Source: Castor canadensis
Taxonomy: Eukaryota; Chordata; Mammalia; Rodentia; Castoridae
Reading direction: 5' to 3'
Length of the DNA stretch: 64,000 bases
Assembly: GCF_047511655.1 (NCBI RefSeq)
Contig: NC_133401.1
Coordinates: forward strand, 14,602,001-14,666,000
Shown here: positions 13,801 to 25,800 of the stretch, piece by piece
How the letters are laid out: every line of letters begins with the position of its first letter
Position numbering within the stretch: position 1 is the first letter of the stretch
Made by a program: the position numbers and the translations under genes
Notes under the pieces: generated by a model
The model's database searches: none
The model's input: the letters and a program-made list of their open reading frames with translations, nothing else
Told to the model about the DNA's origin: nothing

Positions 13801-16800
13801 CCCTCTTTTGACTCTATTTTTGTCCTCTTTGGGTCTCCCTCCTGTCTGGCTGCCTTTGTATGGATCTCTTCCCTGCGACTTCTGCTCTGTATCTCTGAAC
13901 AGGCCTGGCCTCTGTGGGATCCCCGATGGAAGAGTCTGTAGCCCATGCCATGGCAGCAGTGGGGAGCCGCCTGTACATATCTGGGGGATTTGGGGGAGTG
14001 GCCTTGGGCCGCCTGCTGGCACTGACCCTGCCCCCTGACCCCTGCCGCCTGCTGCCCTCACCTGAAGCTTGTAACCAGTCTGGGGCCTGCACCTGGTGCC
14101 GTGGAGCCTGCCTATCTGGGGACCAGGCACACAGGTAACCATATCGACTGACAGCCCACTGCACAGTACTTGTGCCCTCTGAGAGGGGCTCTGTGTTAGG
14201 TCAGGCCTAGAGGGAGGCCTTGGGACTAATCTGTCTGGTTTGAGGTATGTGCTCACATACAGGAAAGTGGGTGAATCATCACAGGCAGGGGTGGCCTCGG
14301 GCAGCTCCAGTGGGGAGCTTTGCTGGGATCTTATTCTAGAGCAGCTGTGTCCTAACTGACCCCTGAATAACCAGTAAAGTTTAAATCAGCAAAGTCTCAA
14401 AGTGGGGCTGCGCTTGGCATATTTGAGAGACCGTCTGTATTGGAAGGGTGGGTGTGGTCAGACGCACAGTTCCTCCATCTGCAGTTCAGGAGTCCAAACA
14501 TCTCTGGAAGCCAAGAGGCTCATGGTTTGTATCAACTTTCACTGCTTAATGATCCTGATGTGAAGTTATTCATGGACTTTGTCCCCTGAAACATGCCATT
14601 ACATATGTGGCAGGGATATTAGTGGGTTTGATTATGGGATATGCCCTCAGCACCCCTGGGTCTGTGTGCAACAGCAGGAACACTGCTGCTTTCTAAAACC
14701 TGGAAAATTATGTAACATGACCTCCTCCAAGAATTTGGATGAGGGATTGTAGACCTTCACCGTGGGTGGCGGGGAGCCATGGAAGATTGGAATTGGAAGA
14801 GACAGGGCCGGCATGAGCAGAGGTATTCTGGAACTGTTGTGAGGGGAGTAGGCAGGGGAGACCTAGATATGGCTGGGGTGAGAACAGCCCTGAATTGGGT
14901 AGGGGTGGCACAGAGGAGGGGACAGTCAGAGAGATTCAGGAGGCAAAAGGCCTCAGTGACTGTAGGGGCAGGAGAACATGGGGTGTTTTCTGATGTCTCT
15001 AGCCCAGGAGACAGGTGGACATGGGACATCTATCACCAAGGGGTGAGAAGGACCAGGATTTGGTGGTTCATGTAGGGACACAGTTTGGAGAGGTTGTAGG
15101 ATGATGTCCAAGAGGCAGAAGGATGGGGCCTGGCTGGGTGTGAGTGAGCCAGGCCTCATGCCCTGCAGGCTGGGCTGTGGAGGCACCCCCTGCTCCCCAA
15201 TGCCTCGCTCCCCGGAGGAATGTAGACGACTCCGGACCTGCAGTGAGTGCCTGGCCCGCCATCCCCGGACCCTACAGCCTGGAGATGGAGAGGTGAATGG
15301 GTGGGGGTATCAAGGAGCAGTGGGTAGAGGGATAGGGAGGTCCTGGTCTCCACTCTTTTCTGCTGCCCTGCCTACCTTAGGGTCTCAGGAACCACGGTGC
15401 CCTTCAGCTGTGATTGGGTGGGAAAAGCTATGTCAGGAGGGTGCTGGGGTTCCCCCTGCAGACCCTACTGAGCCTGTCTTCCCTTGCCAGGCACCTGCCC
15501 CTCGCTGTAAGTGGTGTACCAACTGCCCCGAGGGTGCCTGCATCGGGCGCAATGGGTCATGCACCTCCGAGAATGACTGTCGGATCAATCAACGAGAGGT
15601 TTTCTGGGCAGGGAACTGTTCAGAGGCTGCGTGTGGGGCTGCTGATTGCGAGCAGTGCACACGGGAAGGCAAGTGCATGTGGACACGGCAGTTCAAAAGG
15701 ACTGGTGAGTCCGTGGACTTGGTCCTCGAGAGGAGAGTTTAAGGGTCAAGATTTCTGAGTCTGAGGGAGAAGGACTGGGCTTGGACTACTAGGTCTGAGG
15801 AGAAGAGGGTTGGAGCCTAGACTTCTGGGTCTGAGAGAAGAAGGTTAGGGTCTGGATTCCTGGGTCTAAGAGAAGAGGACTGCTGGGGCCTGGACCCCTG
15901 AGGCTGAGGGAGGAGAGATGAGGCCTGAATTTCTGAGTCTGAGGGAGGAGGGGTGGAGACCTGGACCCTGGGTCTGAGAGATAAGGGTCTAGAGTTGGGT
16001 CTAGACTTTAGGTCTGAGGGAGGAGGGGCTGGGGGGCCCAATGGATACTAATTCCTGTGCCTCCAATCCCAGGGGAGACCCGCCGCATCCTCTCAGTGCA
16101 GCCTACCTATGACTGGACGTGCTTCAGCCACTCTCTGCTGAATGTGTCCCCGATGCCTGTGGAATCATCCCCACCATTGCCCTGCCCCACCCCTTGTTAT
16201 CTCCTCCCCAACTGTACCTCCTGCCTGGACTCCAAAGGTGCAGATGGGGGCTGGCAGCACTGTGTCTGGAGCAGCAGCCTCCAACAGGTACTGCCCTGGT
16301 TTGCAGTGCCAGACCCTGGCCTTTCTTCCCCATCAATCCTCATTCCTCTATCCCTCTAGTTCTAGCCCCACCCCCGTTTGTCCTTCCATCTCTTTCCCTG
16401 CTCTCTATCTTATACATCTCTGGTCACACTCTGGATCTCTAGCTCTTTTTAATGGGATCCCTGCCCCAGCCTTTCCTTGGCCCCTAATGCCATGTCCCCT
16501 CAGCCTCCCTCTCTGCTTCCCTCCTCCATCTCTTGCCCTGTCTGCATTGGGAACTGTTGGTTGTAAGCAACAGAACAACAGAACCCCCCTCTGGCTGCTG
16601 CTGTTATAAGGAATTGGGGGTGTTCGATGAAATGTGAGAACAGGAAGTACTGCTGCTCTGTTGCTCTTGGGTCATGTGGCCTGTAATCTCAGATTCTCTA
16701 CACATTTGCGTCCTTCAGTTTTCTTTAGCACACATGGCTGCAAGTGTGGCCTTGATTCTCAGCCTGTGTGAACCTTTCTAATTCCTGAAGCTATTGTTCC

Positions 16801-19800
16801 CCTCTGTCATTGGTTAGTTTCTGGTCTCAAGGAGAGACTGACCCTGCTCATGAGTCAGTTGTCCAATGTTAGTCCAATAAGACAAGCCCAGGGAGGGCTA
16901 GGAGTGCATGGTTCAAACAGGACGGGCAGGCCAGGGACTCATCTATGTGTGCGGGTTGGAGAGGTAATTGGTGGAGGTGGATTTGGCCTGGGCAGGCACT
17001 GTATGTCTGGGACAGTCTGCACATTCCATCTGTTTCTAGGATGTCCACCTCCCATGACTTAGCTGTCCCAGTGGCAAAGACATTTGCCTCCCCGTCTCCT
17101 TAAGAGAAAGACAAAACAGATCTACTTCTGCTGTTACATCTAGCAAAAAATGGCCCTGATACCTACTCAGGTCCACTCATTCACACCTGGATTGTGCAGG
17201 ACCCAGTGGCATAATGCCTTCTCACCCAACCATGGCCCATGGCCTGTGATCCATCCAGCCACTGCCCCTCACCAGGTAGCCAACAGTACAGGGAAATAGG
17301 ACACTTGCCATTAGAACTTCCATTTTGAGAGGTGACTATAGAAAAGAAAAAAGAAATTAGCAGTGTTTCCAGCATACTCCAGGAGGGCAGGGCGCAGAGG
17401 GTCAAAGGCATCTAGAGCTAGAAGCCCTGCTTAGGAGTGGCATGTTGGCTCATTTGCCCTGTGATCAAATGGCCCATCATTTCCTAACTGTTTTACTTTG
17501 GTAAGTGACTTCCCCTCTCTTAAGCCTCCATGAATGTCTGATGAGTGGGAGTCATATAACAGACTCCATCCTACAGGGAGGTTGTACCAGTTAAGTGGGA
17601 GAATTTGCTTAGGGCATGAAACTACCTGCATTCAGCAAGGACTCAGTAGTGGCTGCTACTATGGTAATGAACAGTAGTGGGAGGGTCTGGGAGGGCTAGA
17701 TCTAGCTGCCCCAAGCACTGCCCACTGGAACCTTCCCCCTGTCTGTGACAGGCTAAGAATCCCTGTGATGGTTCTACACGGGGCTCTGTGTGGCAGAATG
17801 CAGAGGCCTTGGTGGTTTTGGTTTGCAACAAACAGATGCCTTTTGTTATCAAACTGGGGTCCTTCTGGCAATACAGGCCCTCCCCAGATATTCTTGAGAA
17901 TTTTCATGGTTTGGCTGTGTGTGTGTGTGTGTGTGTGTGTTTTATAGGGGATTGAACTCAGGGCCTCAAGCTTTTAGTTTATTTGGCTGGCCTCTAACCT
18001 CAATGCTCCACCTCCTGAGTAGTTGGGATTACAGGTGTGTGTGCCACCACACCAGCCACTGATTTGTTTTTTGTGAGGATTTCCAGGAAAGGAAAGCAAA
18101 ACCAGAGCCTTACCTAGCCCTCCATGCCTATCAGGCTCAGATGCCTATAGAGCCCAGGCAAGTGAGGAAATGGAATAGCCAGGGGAGGAGGCAGGAGAAT
18201 GTGGTGGGACCAGTAAGCTGGAGGGCACAGTCTGTCTACTGGGACCAGACAGCCAGCACTAAGCGTGAGACTGTGAGGCGACTTCTGCTAGATCTTTTGA
18301 GACCTGTTGTAGTTTGACTCAAAAGGGCTGCCAGATTGGTATCATAAGCCTTGTTCTTGTCTGTACTAGGGTTTGTATTCTACCACTTCAGCCAAGCACC
18401 CCCCCCACCTCCTTTTTTGCTTTGATTGGATAGATTTCAGACTTTTGCCTGAGGCACAGAGCTCCTCCAGTCTCTGCTTGGGAGCTAGGATTGTGTTGAG
18501 CCACCACTCCCAGCCCCTGGCATTGTTTTTTGTGTGGGCTCAAACATCTGAGCACCCTTCTCCCTGGTCTGCCTCCTTCATTATTTGGCCTTGAGCATCT
18601 TCCTTGGGCACTTGCTAGGCTGTTCAGTCTGTCAACAGACAAGCTCGGATCCTGCTCTTGGAACTTAGGTTCACACATCTCCTAGCAGCACTAGAAATGC
18701 AGTTTGTTGGTGTTGGGCATCGGCACATTTGTCACTAGGCAGGTCATAGCAGAAAGTGTCATTCAGGACTGAAAACTCTGGGTGCTCTGCCCCTTCCCAG
18801 ATTGCTCTACCATCTGCATTTAGATTGGATGTCCAGCCTAGGAGAGAGGTTTTTCTTCAAGTTTTTTTTTTTAAGCAAGAAAAAGACATTGCTGGTAGTA
18901 GTGGTGCATGCCTATGGTCCCAGCACTCAGGTGGCTGAAGCAGGAGGATTGACAGTTGGATGTCACGCAATAAGACCCCCGCCTCAAAAATCAAAACAAA
19001 TCCAAGAAAAAGCACACAGTATTTATTACATGCTGCAGACCTGGGAGGGTCAGACTGGCTGACAGAGACTTGGCATCTGGCAGTGTAGCCCTTAGTGGGC
19101 TCAGAGCTCCAGCCACAGCAATCAGAGTTTCTATTTCAGGATTGCACGGTTGCTTTATGTCTTCCTAAGTGCTTTTGGGCAACCAGCCCACATGAATCTT
19201 TTCCCTCTTATACTTTACTTAATGCCAAGTAGTAAATAAAATGCTCTTATTCCCAAGGACCTGAACCTCACTGTGCATGTGGTCTGGGTCTTAGATCCCA
19301 ACACATAAGTGATGGCTGTGAACTGCTGTGTGGCCCCTCACCCAACCTCCTGCCTGGTTTGGGAGAAGCCCTTTTCCCAACAGCCAACTCTGCATTTACT
19401 CTAAGAGGCTGTGGCTTGTAACCCTGTCCTGACATTCTTTGGTGTCCCTCGCCCCAACCCCCCACCCCAGCCACTGCCTGTCTTTAGCTGAAAGAGAAGC
19501 ATTCTGACCGGGTAGGGAAAATTAAGCCACTACACCAGTGCAGTACTACCTTTGGGATATGGAAGCATAGCTGTGCCTCACAGGGGCCTCAGACTGATGT
19601 GGAAAGTTGCCCCTCTCTCTTGTTCCCCCATCCTGGTGATATAAGGTCTCATGTCTGCTTACCTGTACCTATTTTCCTGCCCTTCCATGTCCTCTGCATT
19701 TGCTTGTCGTCGTCTCATCCAAATGTCTCTCCAATCCAAGTCTGCATGATCTTCCCACTTTAGGACCTCCCTGGCCTAACTTCTGGTCTTAATGTCTAGT

Positions 19801-22800
19801 TACAAAGCCTTGAGAGGGAGCGAGTGATGGTCTAGCTAGTATTCTGGGGTAACTGGGGCCCAGGAGGCAGGGCCTCAGAGAGGAGGGTACTGTCTTGGGA
19901 AATTGCCACAATATATTTGACCTTTCTCTTCCTCTCTCTTCCTCACTCTGTTTCCCCTCCTGGACAGTGTCTGAGCCCCTCCTACCTGCCCCTGAGATGT
20001 ATGGCTGGAGGCTGTGGGCGGCTGCTGCGGGGGCCCGAGAGCTGCTCCCTGGGATGTGCTCAGGCTACCCAGTGTGCCCTGTGCCTGCGGCGCCCCCACT
20101 GTGGCTGGTGTGCCTGGGGGGGCCAGGATGGAGGCGGCCGCTGCATGGAGGGTGGACTCAGTGGCCCTCGTGACGGTGAGAAGGGTTCAGGAGCCAGGTG
20201 GTGGGGCTAGCTCAGAAATCATGGGAGCACTAGGGCTATCTCCAAAGTGGGGCTCAGAGGAAGGGGGGACGAAGGTCTGGGTGGCTGGGGGGCAGGTGGT
20301 ACAGAGGCCCTCTGGTGAAGCCCTGTATTCCTGGAGTCAGGGCTGACATGTGGACGCCCTGGGGCATCCTGGGCTTTTCTGTCCTGCCCCCCTGAGGACG
20401 AGTGTGCAAATGGGCACCACGACTGCAATGAGACCCAGAACTGCCATGACCAGCCCCACGGCTATGAGTGCAGCTGCAAGACGGGCTACACTATGGACAA
20501 GTGAGTCTGGGAGGGAGGGAGGAGGTACAAGGCAGACCAGTGGGAGAGCATGTGGGGGAGCAGTGATGATGGGGAAGGTCCAGAGCAAAGCCTAAGGGGA
20601 GGAAAGGGAGTCAGAAGCTCAGGGCTGGTGGAATTGATGCAGGAAAGGGAAGGGCGGTGAGCTCGGTCATGGGGCAGACAGGATGGTGAGAGAGACCAGG
20701 GAAAAATGAGTTTCAGAGGGGCCCCGAGATGAGGAAGGACTGTGGACCTGCCTCTGGAGAAGGTGTGGGTTGCATTCCATAGGGCAAGAGTGATGGAACA
20801 GAAGTGACAGGCAGCTCTTCTGGGATAAGTGACTAGTTGAAAAGTGGGTGGAACAGTGGGTGGGTAGAAGCTAAGCCACCTGCCCAGGCCACCAGCCCTG
20901 CCCATCACACGTTTCCCGCAGCGTGACAGGCCTATGCCGCCCAGTGTGTGCCCAGGGCTGCGTGAATGGCTCATGTGTCGAACCTGATCACTGCCGCTGC
21001 CACTTCGGCTTCGTTGGACGCAACTGCTCCACTGAATGTCGCTGCAACCGCCATAGCGAATGTGCGGGTGTCGGGGCTCGGGACCACTGCCTGCTCTGCC
21101 GCAACCACACCAAGGTGGGCCACCCTGCACCTCAGACCCCTGACCCCAGCACCCAGCCCTTGCTTGCCTCAAGCCTGTGCTCAGGCATGGTTTCCATTTT
21201 TTTTTTTTTCGGTACTGGGGCTTGAACTCAGGGCCTACCCCTTGAGCCACTCCACCAGCCCTTTTTTAAGTTAGGTGTTTTTGAGATAGGGTCTCACAGA
21301 ATTAATTGCCCTGGACTGGCTTCGAACTGTGATCCTCTTCATCTCTGCCTCCCGAGTAGCTAGGATTACAGGCGTGAGCCACTGGTGCCTGGCTTCCATT
21401 TTTTTTAACTTTATTTTTGTGGGGCTGGGTGGAACCCAGGGCCTCATGTTTGGGCATCTTGAGCTTTATTGTGTCGTTGGCTGAGAAGGGAAATGATGGC
21501 TGAGCCCTGTCCCAGCCATGTGAGAAGACTTTGGGGATTCTGTAGTAGTGGACAGTGAGGGCTGCACAAGGAGGGAGGGACTTTTGAGCTTAGGACTTGG
21601 AGTTTGAAATGAGCAGAGAAGTGGGACCTAAATCTGAGGCTGGATGATCCTTGCCAAGTGCCCCTGCATTCCCCAGCCCTTCTCACAACTGTGTCCTGGG
21701 TTCTCAGGGCAGCCACTGTGAGCAGTGCCTACCGCTGTTTGTGGGGTCAGCTCTGGGGGGCGGCACCTGCCGGCCCTGCCATGCCTTCTGTCGTGGCAAC
21801 AGCCACGTCTGCGTCTCCAGGAAGGAGCTGGAAATGGCCAGGAGAGAGCCAGAGAAGTACTCACTGGATCCAGAGGAGGTGAAAGAGGCTGGGTCCGGGA
21901 CTCCTAGATCTGGGGATCTGGATCAGAGGGAGCTGGGGATCTGGACCGCTGGGTCTGAGGGAGGAGGGCTGGGTCTGGACCTATAGGTCTGAGGGAGGAG
22001 GGCTGGGGCTGCACTCCTGGGTCTCAGGGAGGAGGACTGGGCCTGGATCCCTGGGTCTGAGGGAGGAGGGGCTGGTTCATGCCTTTCAGTGATCACCCTG
22101 GCTTTCCTTGATCAGATTGAAAACTGGGTGACAGAGGGTCCTAGTGAAGATGATGCCGTATGTGTGAACTGCCAGAACAACAGCTATGGGGACAAATGCG
22201 AGAGCTGCCTCCATGGCTACTTCCTCCTGGATGGGAAGTGCACCAAGTGAGAGGAAGGGGCTGGACCCTTGCCCTTCTCACTAGGAGTAGCTGGGATTCC
22301 AACCCCTCCCCCATCCTCTGCTTTCAGTCAGAAGTGGGTGACATCCCCAGGGGGCCCCAGGCCAAGACAGGGGTTGAGAAGTGAGTGGGGCCCAGCTCAG
22401 AAACCCTTACCCTCAGTCCAGGATTGAAATCCAGGCCACACAACAACCTCAGTGGAGATGGTGAGTGCAGAGAAGGCTGGAAGGAAGCAAGCTCGAGCCA
22501 ACACTCCACGCCCCATTCCATGCCCTTCCATCCAAATATTTGGGGAGCTTAGAGTCGGTCCAAACCGGGTTCCAATCCTGATTGCCACCTAGCAGCTCTT
22601 GGTCTTGAAAATGGCTTGACCTCTGTGAGCCTTAGAGGTCATGGGAGTTCCATTATCTGCCCCCCCATCTTCTTCCTGTCCTCAGATGCCAGTGTAATGG
22701 CCATGCAGACACTTGTAATGAGCAGGACGGGACAGGCTGCCCATGTCAGAACAACACAGAGACGGGCACATGCCAGGGCAGCTCCCCCAGTGACCGCCGG

Positions 22801-25800
22801 GACTGCTACAAATACCAGGTGCGACTGGAGAAGCGAGTTCTGGACTGAGGTGTCTATACTCAGAGCTGGGTTGAGTAGCTGGGCCTGGGCAGGACCATTG
22901 GTTGTGAATCTGTGGTCTTGGGGTCAGGGTCAACTGAATAGACTGTTACTGAGCTCCAATCAGTTTCAGTGATGGTGAGGACCAAGATATAGATCCTGGA
23001 GCTGGTGTGTGTGTTGGAGGGGTGCTCTCAGACTGACAGAGTCACAGCTTGCAAGTCTACAAGGCTAGGAACTCATAGTAGCTTAAGAGAAAGAAAATGA
23101 TTGACTCTTGAAACTGAGGTGACTAGGCACAGTAGTGCGTGCCTGTAGTCACAGCTATTCTAGAGACTGAGGCAAGAGGATAAAGAGTTTGAGGCTATCA
23201 GGACTGGGGGTGTGACTTAACTGCATACTTTGCAAGCATAAGGCCCTGAGTTCAAAACTCAGTATTGCCTGTCCCCCCCCCCTCCCCCCGACTCAAAAAA
23301 AAAAAAAAAAAGTTTGAGGCCAGCTTGGTCTACATAGTGAGACCCTGTTGCAAAAAAGCCAAAACAAAGGTCTGGGATGTGCCTTCAGGAATGGCTGGTT
23401 TCAGGTGTTCACATAGTAACATTAGCAATCTCTTTCCCTGTATCTTGACTCTGCTCTCCGCTATGTTGGCTTTATTTTCAGGCAGGTTTTCCCATCTGGT
23501 GAACTGGAGCTAACAGGATCTCACATCCATTATAATACCGAGATTTAAATTCAAGTCCAGTTCCCCTGTTTTCTTCAGAGAAGCACCAGGAGCATCTGCA
23601 CTGCTCACCTGGTCAGCTGCCATGCTGCAGACTTCTCCCATGGGGAGGGCATCCCTTGCTAGTCCTTAGAAGACACGGAACACTTACTGTCTCCAGGGCA
23701 GGGGGAAGAGAAATCTCATGCTTATCTCAGTCTCCTTTTCCCATCTACAGAAACAGTCTATAGGCATAGTTGCATCTGCACCCAAAATGCATAGTTTTAC
23801 ATGCCTTACTGATCAAAGCCAGCCTGAGTAAATAGTTTGCTAGACCCTATCTTGAGAAAACCCATCACAAAAAAGGACTGGTGGAGTAGCTCAAGTGGTA
23901 GAGTGCCTGCCCAGCAAGTGTGAGGCCCTGAGTTTAAACCCCAGTACTGCAAAAATAAATAAATAAATAAACTTGTTGGTAGGTTGGGTGTGGCTCATTG
24001 GTAGAATATGTGTCTAGATATGTGAGACCCCAGCAAAGAGGAAAAAAAACACTAAACATTACTGAAAAGTTCTGTTGCCCTCTACCAGAGGGCCCAAGAA
24101 ATTAAAACTGCAGACTCTGCCTCTAGCAGTTCCAATGCAGTATGTGTTGTCTGTTAATAATCACGGGGGAGGGAAAAGAAACCAAAACTGTGCAGAGGTC
24201 TTGGTGAGGTGCAGACATGAGCTGAAATTAAGCTCAGAGACATGGACTGTCCTGCCCCAGCTTGGGTTTGGAGTCAGCTGGGTTTGGAGCTGGGACGGAT
24301 GTGAGTGGTTGCCACTAAGTACAGGAATCATGAGAGCTGCCCTCCATCCATGCATCCCCTCGGTACATATTTATTGAGCAACTGTTACATGATCAAGCAG
24401 TGCATGAGACACAGGGACCCAGCAGGGAACAAGGCAGACAAATCATCTGCCCTCCTAGAGTTACACTCCCACAGAGGATTCAGGCAGTGAGCAGAAGAGT
24501 AGTCAGGAACAGTGTGTCAGTGATGAGAGGCAAGAAGGAAAAGGAAGCAGAAGCATGGCCGGGGAGTAGAAAGGGTAGATACAGTGACTGAGGAAAGCCT
24601 TGGTGAGAAGGTGGTGCTCCATGTGGAAGTGAGGGTGTCAGACAAGTGGACATATAGGAACCAGGCCATTCAGGTAAAGAACATGTCAGTGCAAAGGTCC
24701 TGAGGTAGGAATGTGCCTAACAGTCCAGAAACAGACAGGCAGGCAGGTGAGGGTGGCCAAGTCAGTGCTGTTCCTGTGATTTCAGCAGACCCTGAGCATG
24801 CCTCAGTTCCTCCTGTACACAGGAGAATCTCGGGCTCATTGAGGTCAGGTCACTAGTTTGAGGGCACACAGCTGGTTAGGAGGAGGAGCCAGAATCTGAC
24901 AGAGCTCTTCATTGCCATGCCCCATGGTACCAAAGGCCTCGGTATCAGGCTGCCAGTTACTGGGGTGAGCCCAGGTGCAGAGTGTCAGTTCCTGGCAGTA
25001 TCCACATTGGCAGAGACGTTCTGGACAGGTGTCACAAGGACATGACTGGGCGCTAGTGAGAGCTCAGGACAGTGACTGCTTGGTGTCAGGTGGTATGGGC
25101 CTGTCCTGCTTGGTGGACAGCTCCACCCATGCCCTGCCTGATGGCTGTGTGTGCCCCTGCTCTGCCTACAGTGTGCCAAGTGCCGGGAGTCGTTCCATGG
25201 GAGCCCGCTGGGCGGCCAGCAGTGCTACCGCCTCATCTCGGTGGAGCAGGAATGCTGCCTAGACCCCACTTCCCAGACCAACTGCTTCCACGAGCCCAAA
25301 CGCCGGGCACTGGGCCCTGGCCGCACTGTCCTCTTTGGTGTGCAGCCTAAGTTCACCAATGTAGACATTCGCCTGACACTGGATGTGACCTTCGGAGCTG
25401 TAGATCTCTACGTCTCCACTTCCTATGATACCTTTGTGGTCCGTGTGGCCCCTGACACAGGTGTTCACACAGTGCATATCCAGCCACCCCCACCCCCACC
25501 ACCTCCCCCGCCTCCTGCTGATGGCGGGGCCCGGGCGGCAGGGGATTCAGGAGGACCTGGGGCTGGGAGTGGGCCAGGCATATCCACAGAGCCTCGTGTT
25601 AGGGAGGTCTGGCCGCGGGGCCTAATTACCTATGTGACAGTGACTGAGCCATCAGCAGTGCTGGTGGTCCGCAGTGTGCGAGACCGGCTGGTCATCACCT
25701 ACCCACACGAGCACCATGCCCTCAAGTCGAGCCGCTTCTACCTGCTGCTGCTGGGTGTGGGCGACCCAAGCGGGCCTGGTGCCAATGGTTCTGCAGACTC

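Larger units (their letters stand above)
12577..13902 (+). other. MEGF8 intron rich in SINEs
   Basis: Non-coding. It contains a reversed ID-like SINE (12911-12998), a forward B1+ID dimer (13206-13400), a further ID copy (13418-13490), a (TTCC)n tract (13579-13620) and a reversed B1-like SINE (13619-13700). Confidence 0.8.
16288..19967 (+). other. Longest MEGF8 intron in the window
   Basis: 3.7 kb of non-coding sequence with a (GT)n tract at 17915-17941 followed by a reversed SINE (17942-18055), a forward B1-like SINE (18886-19010) and otherwise unique sequence. No splice-flanked open segment resembling a MEGF8 exon was found. Confidence 0.75.
22819..25171 (+). other. MEGF8 last intron
   Basis: Non-coding. 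Forward dimeric and ID-like SINEs lie at 23122-23312, 23800-23963 and 23975-24052. An L2-like fossil is at about 24362-24500 (atttattgagcaac) and a MIR-like stretch at 24785-24900. The preceding short intron also ends in a MIR-like stretch (22560-22670). Confidence 0.75.
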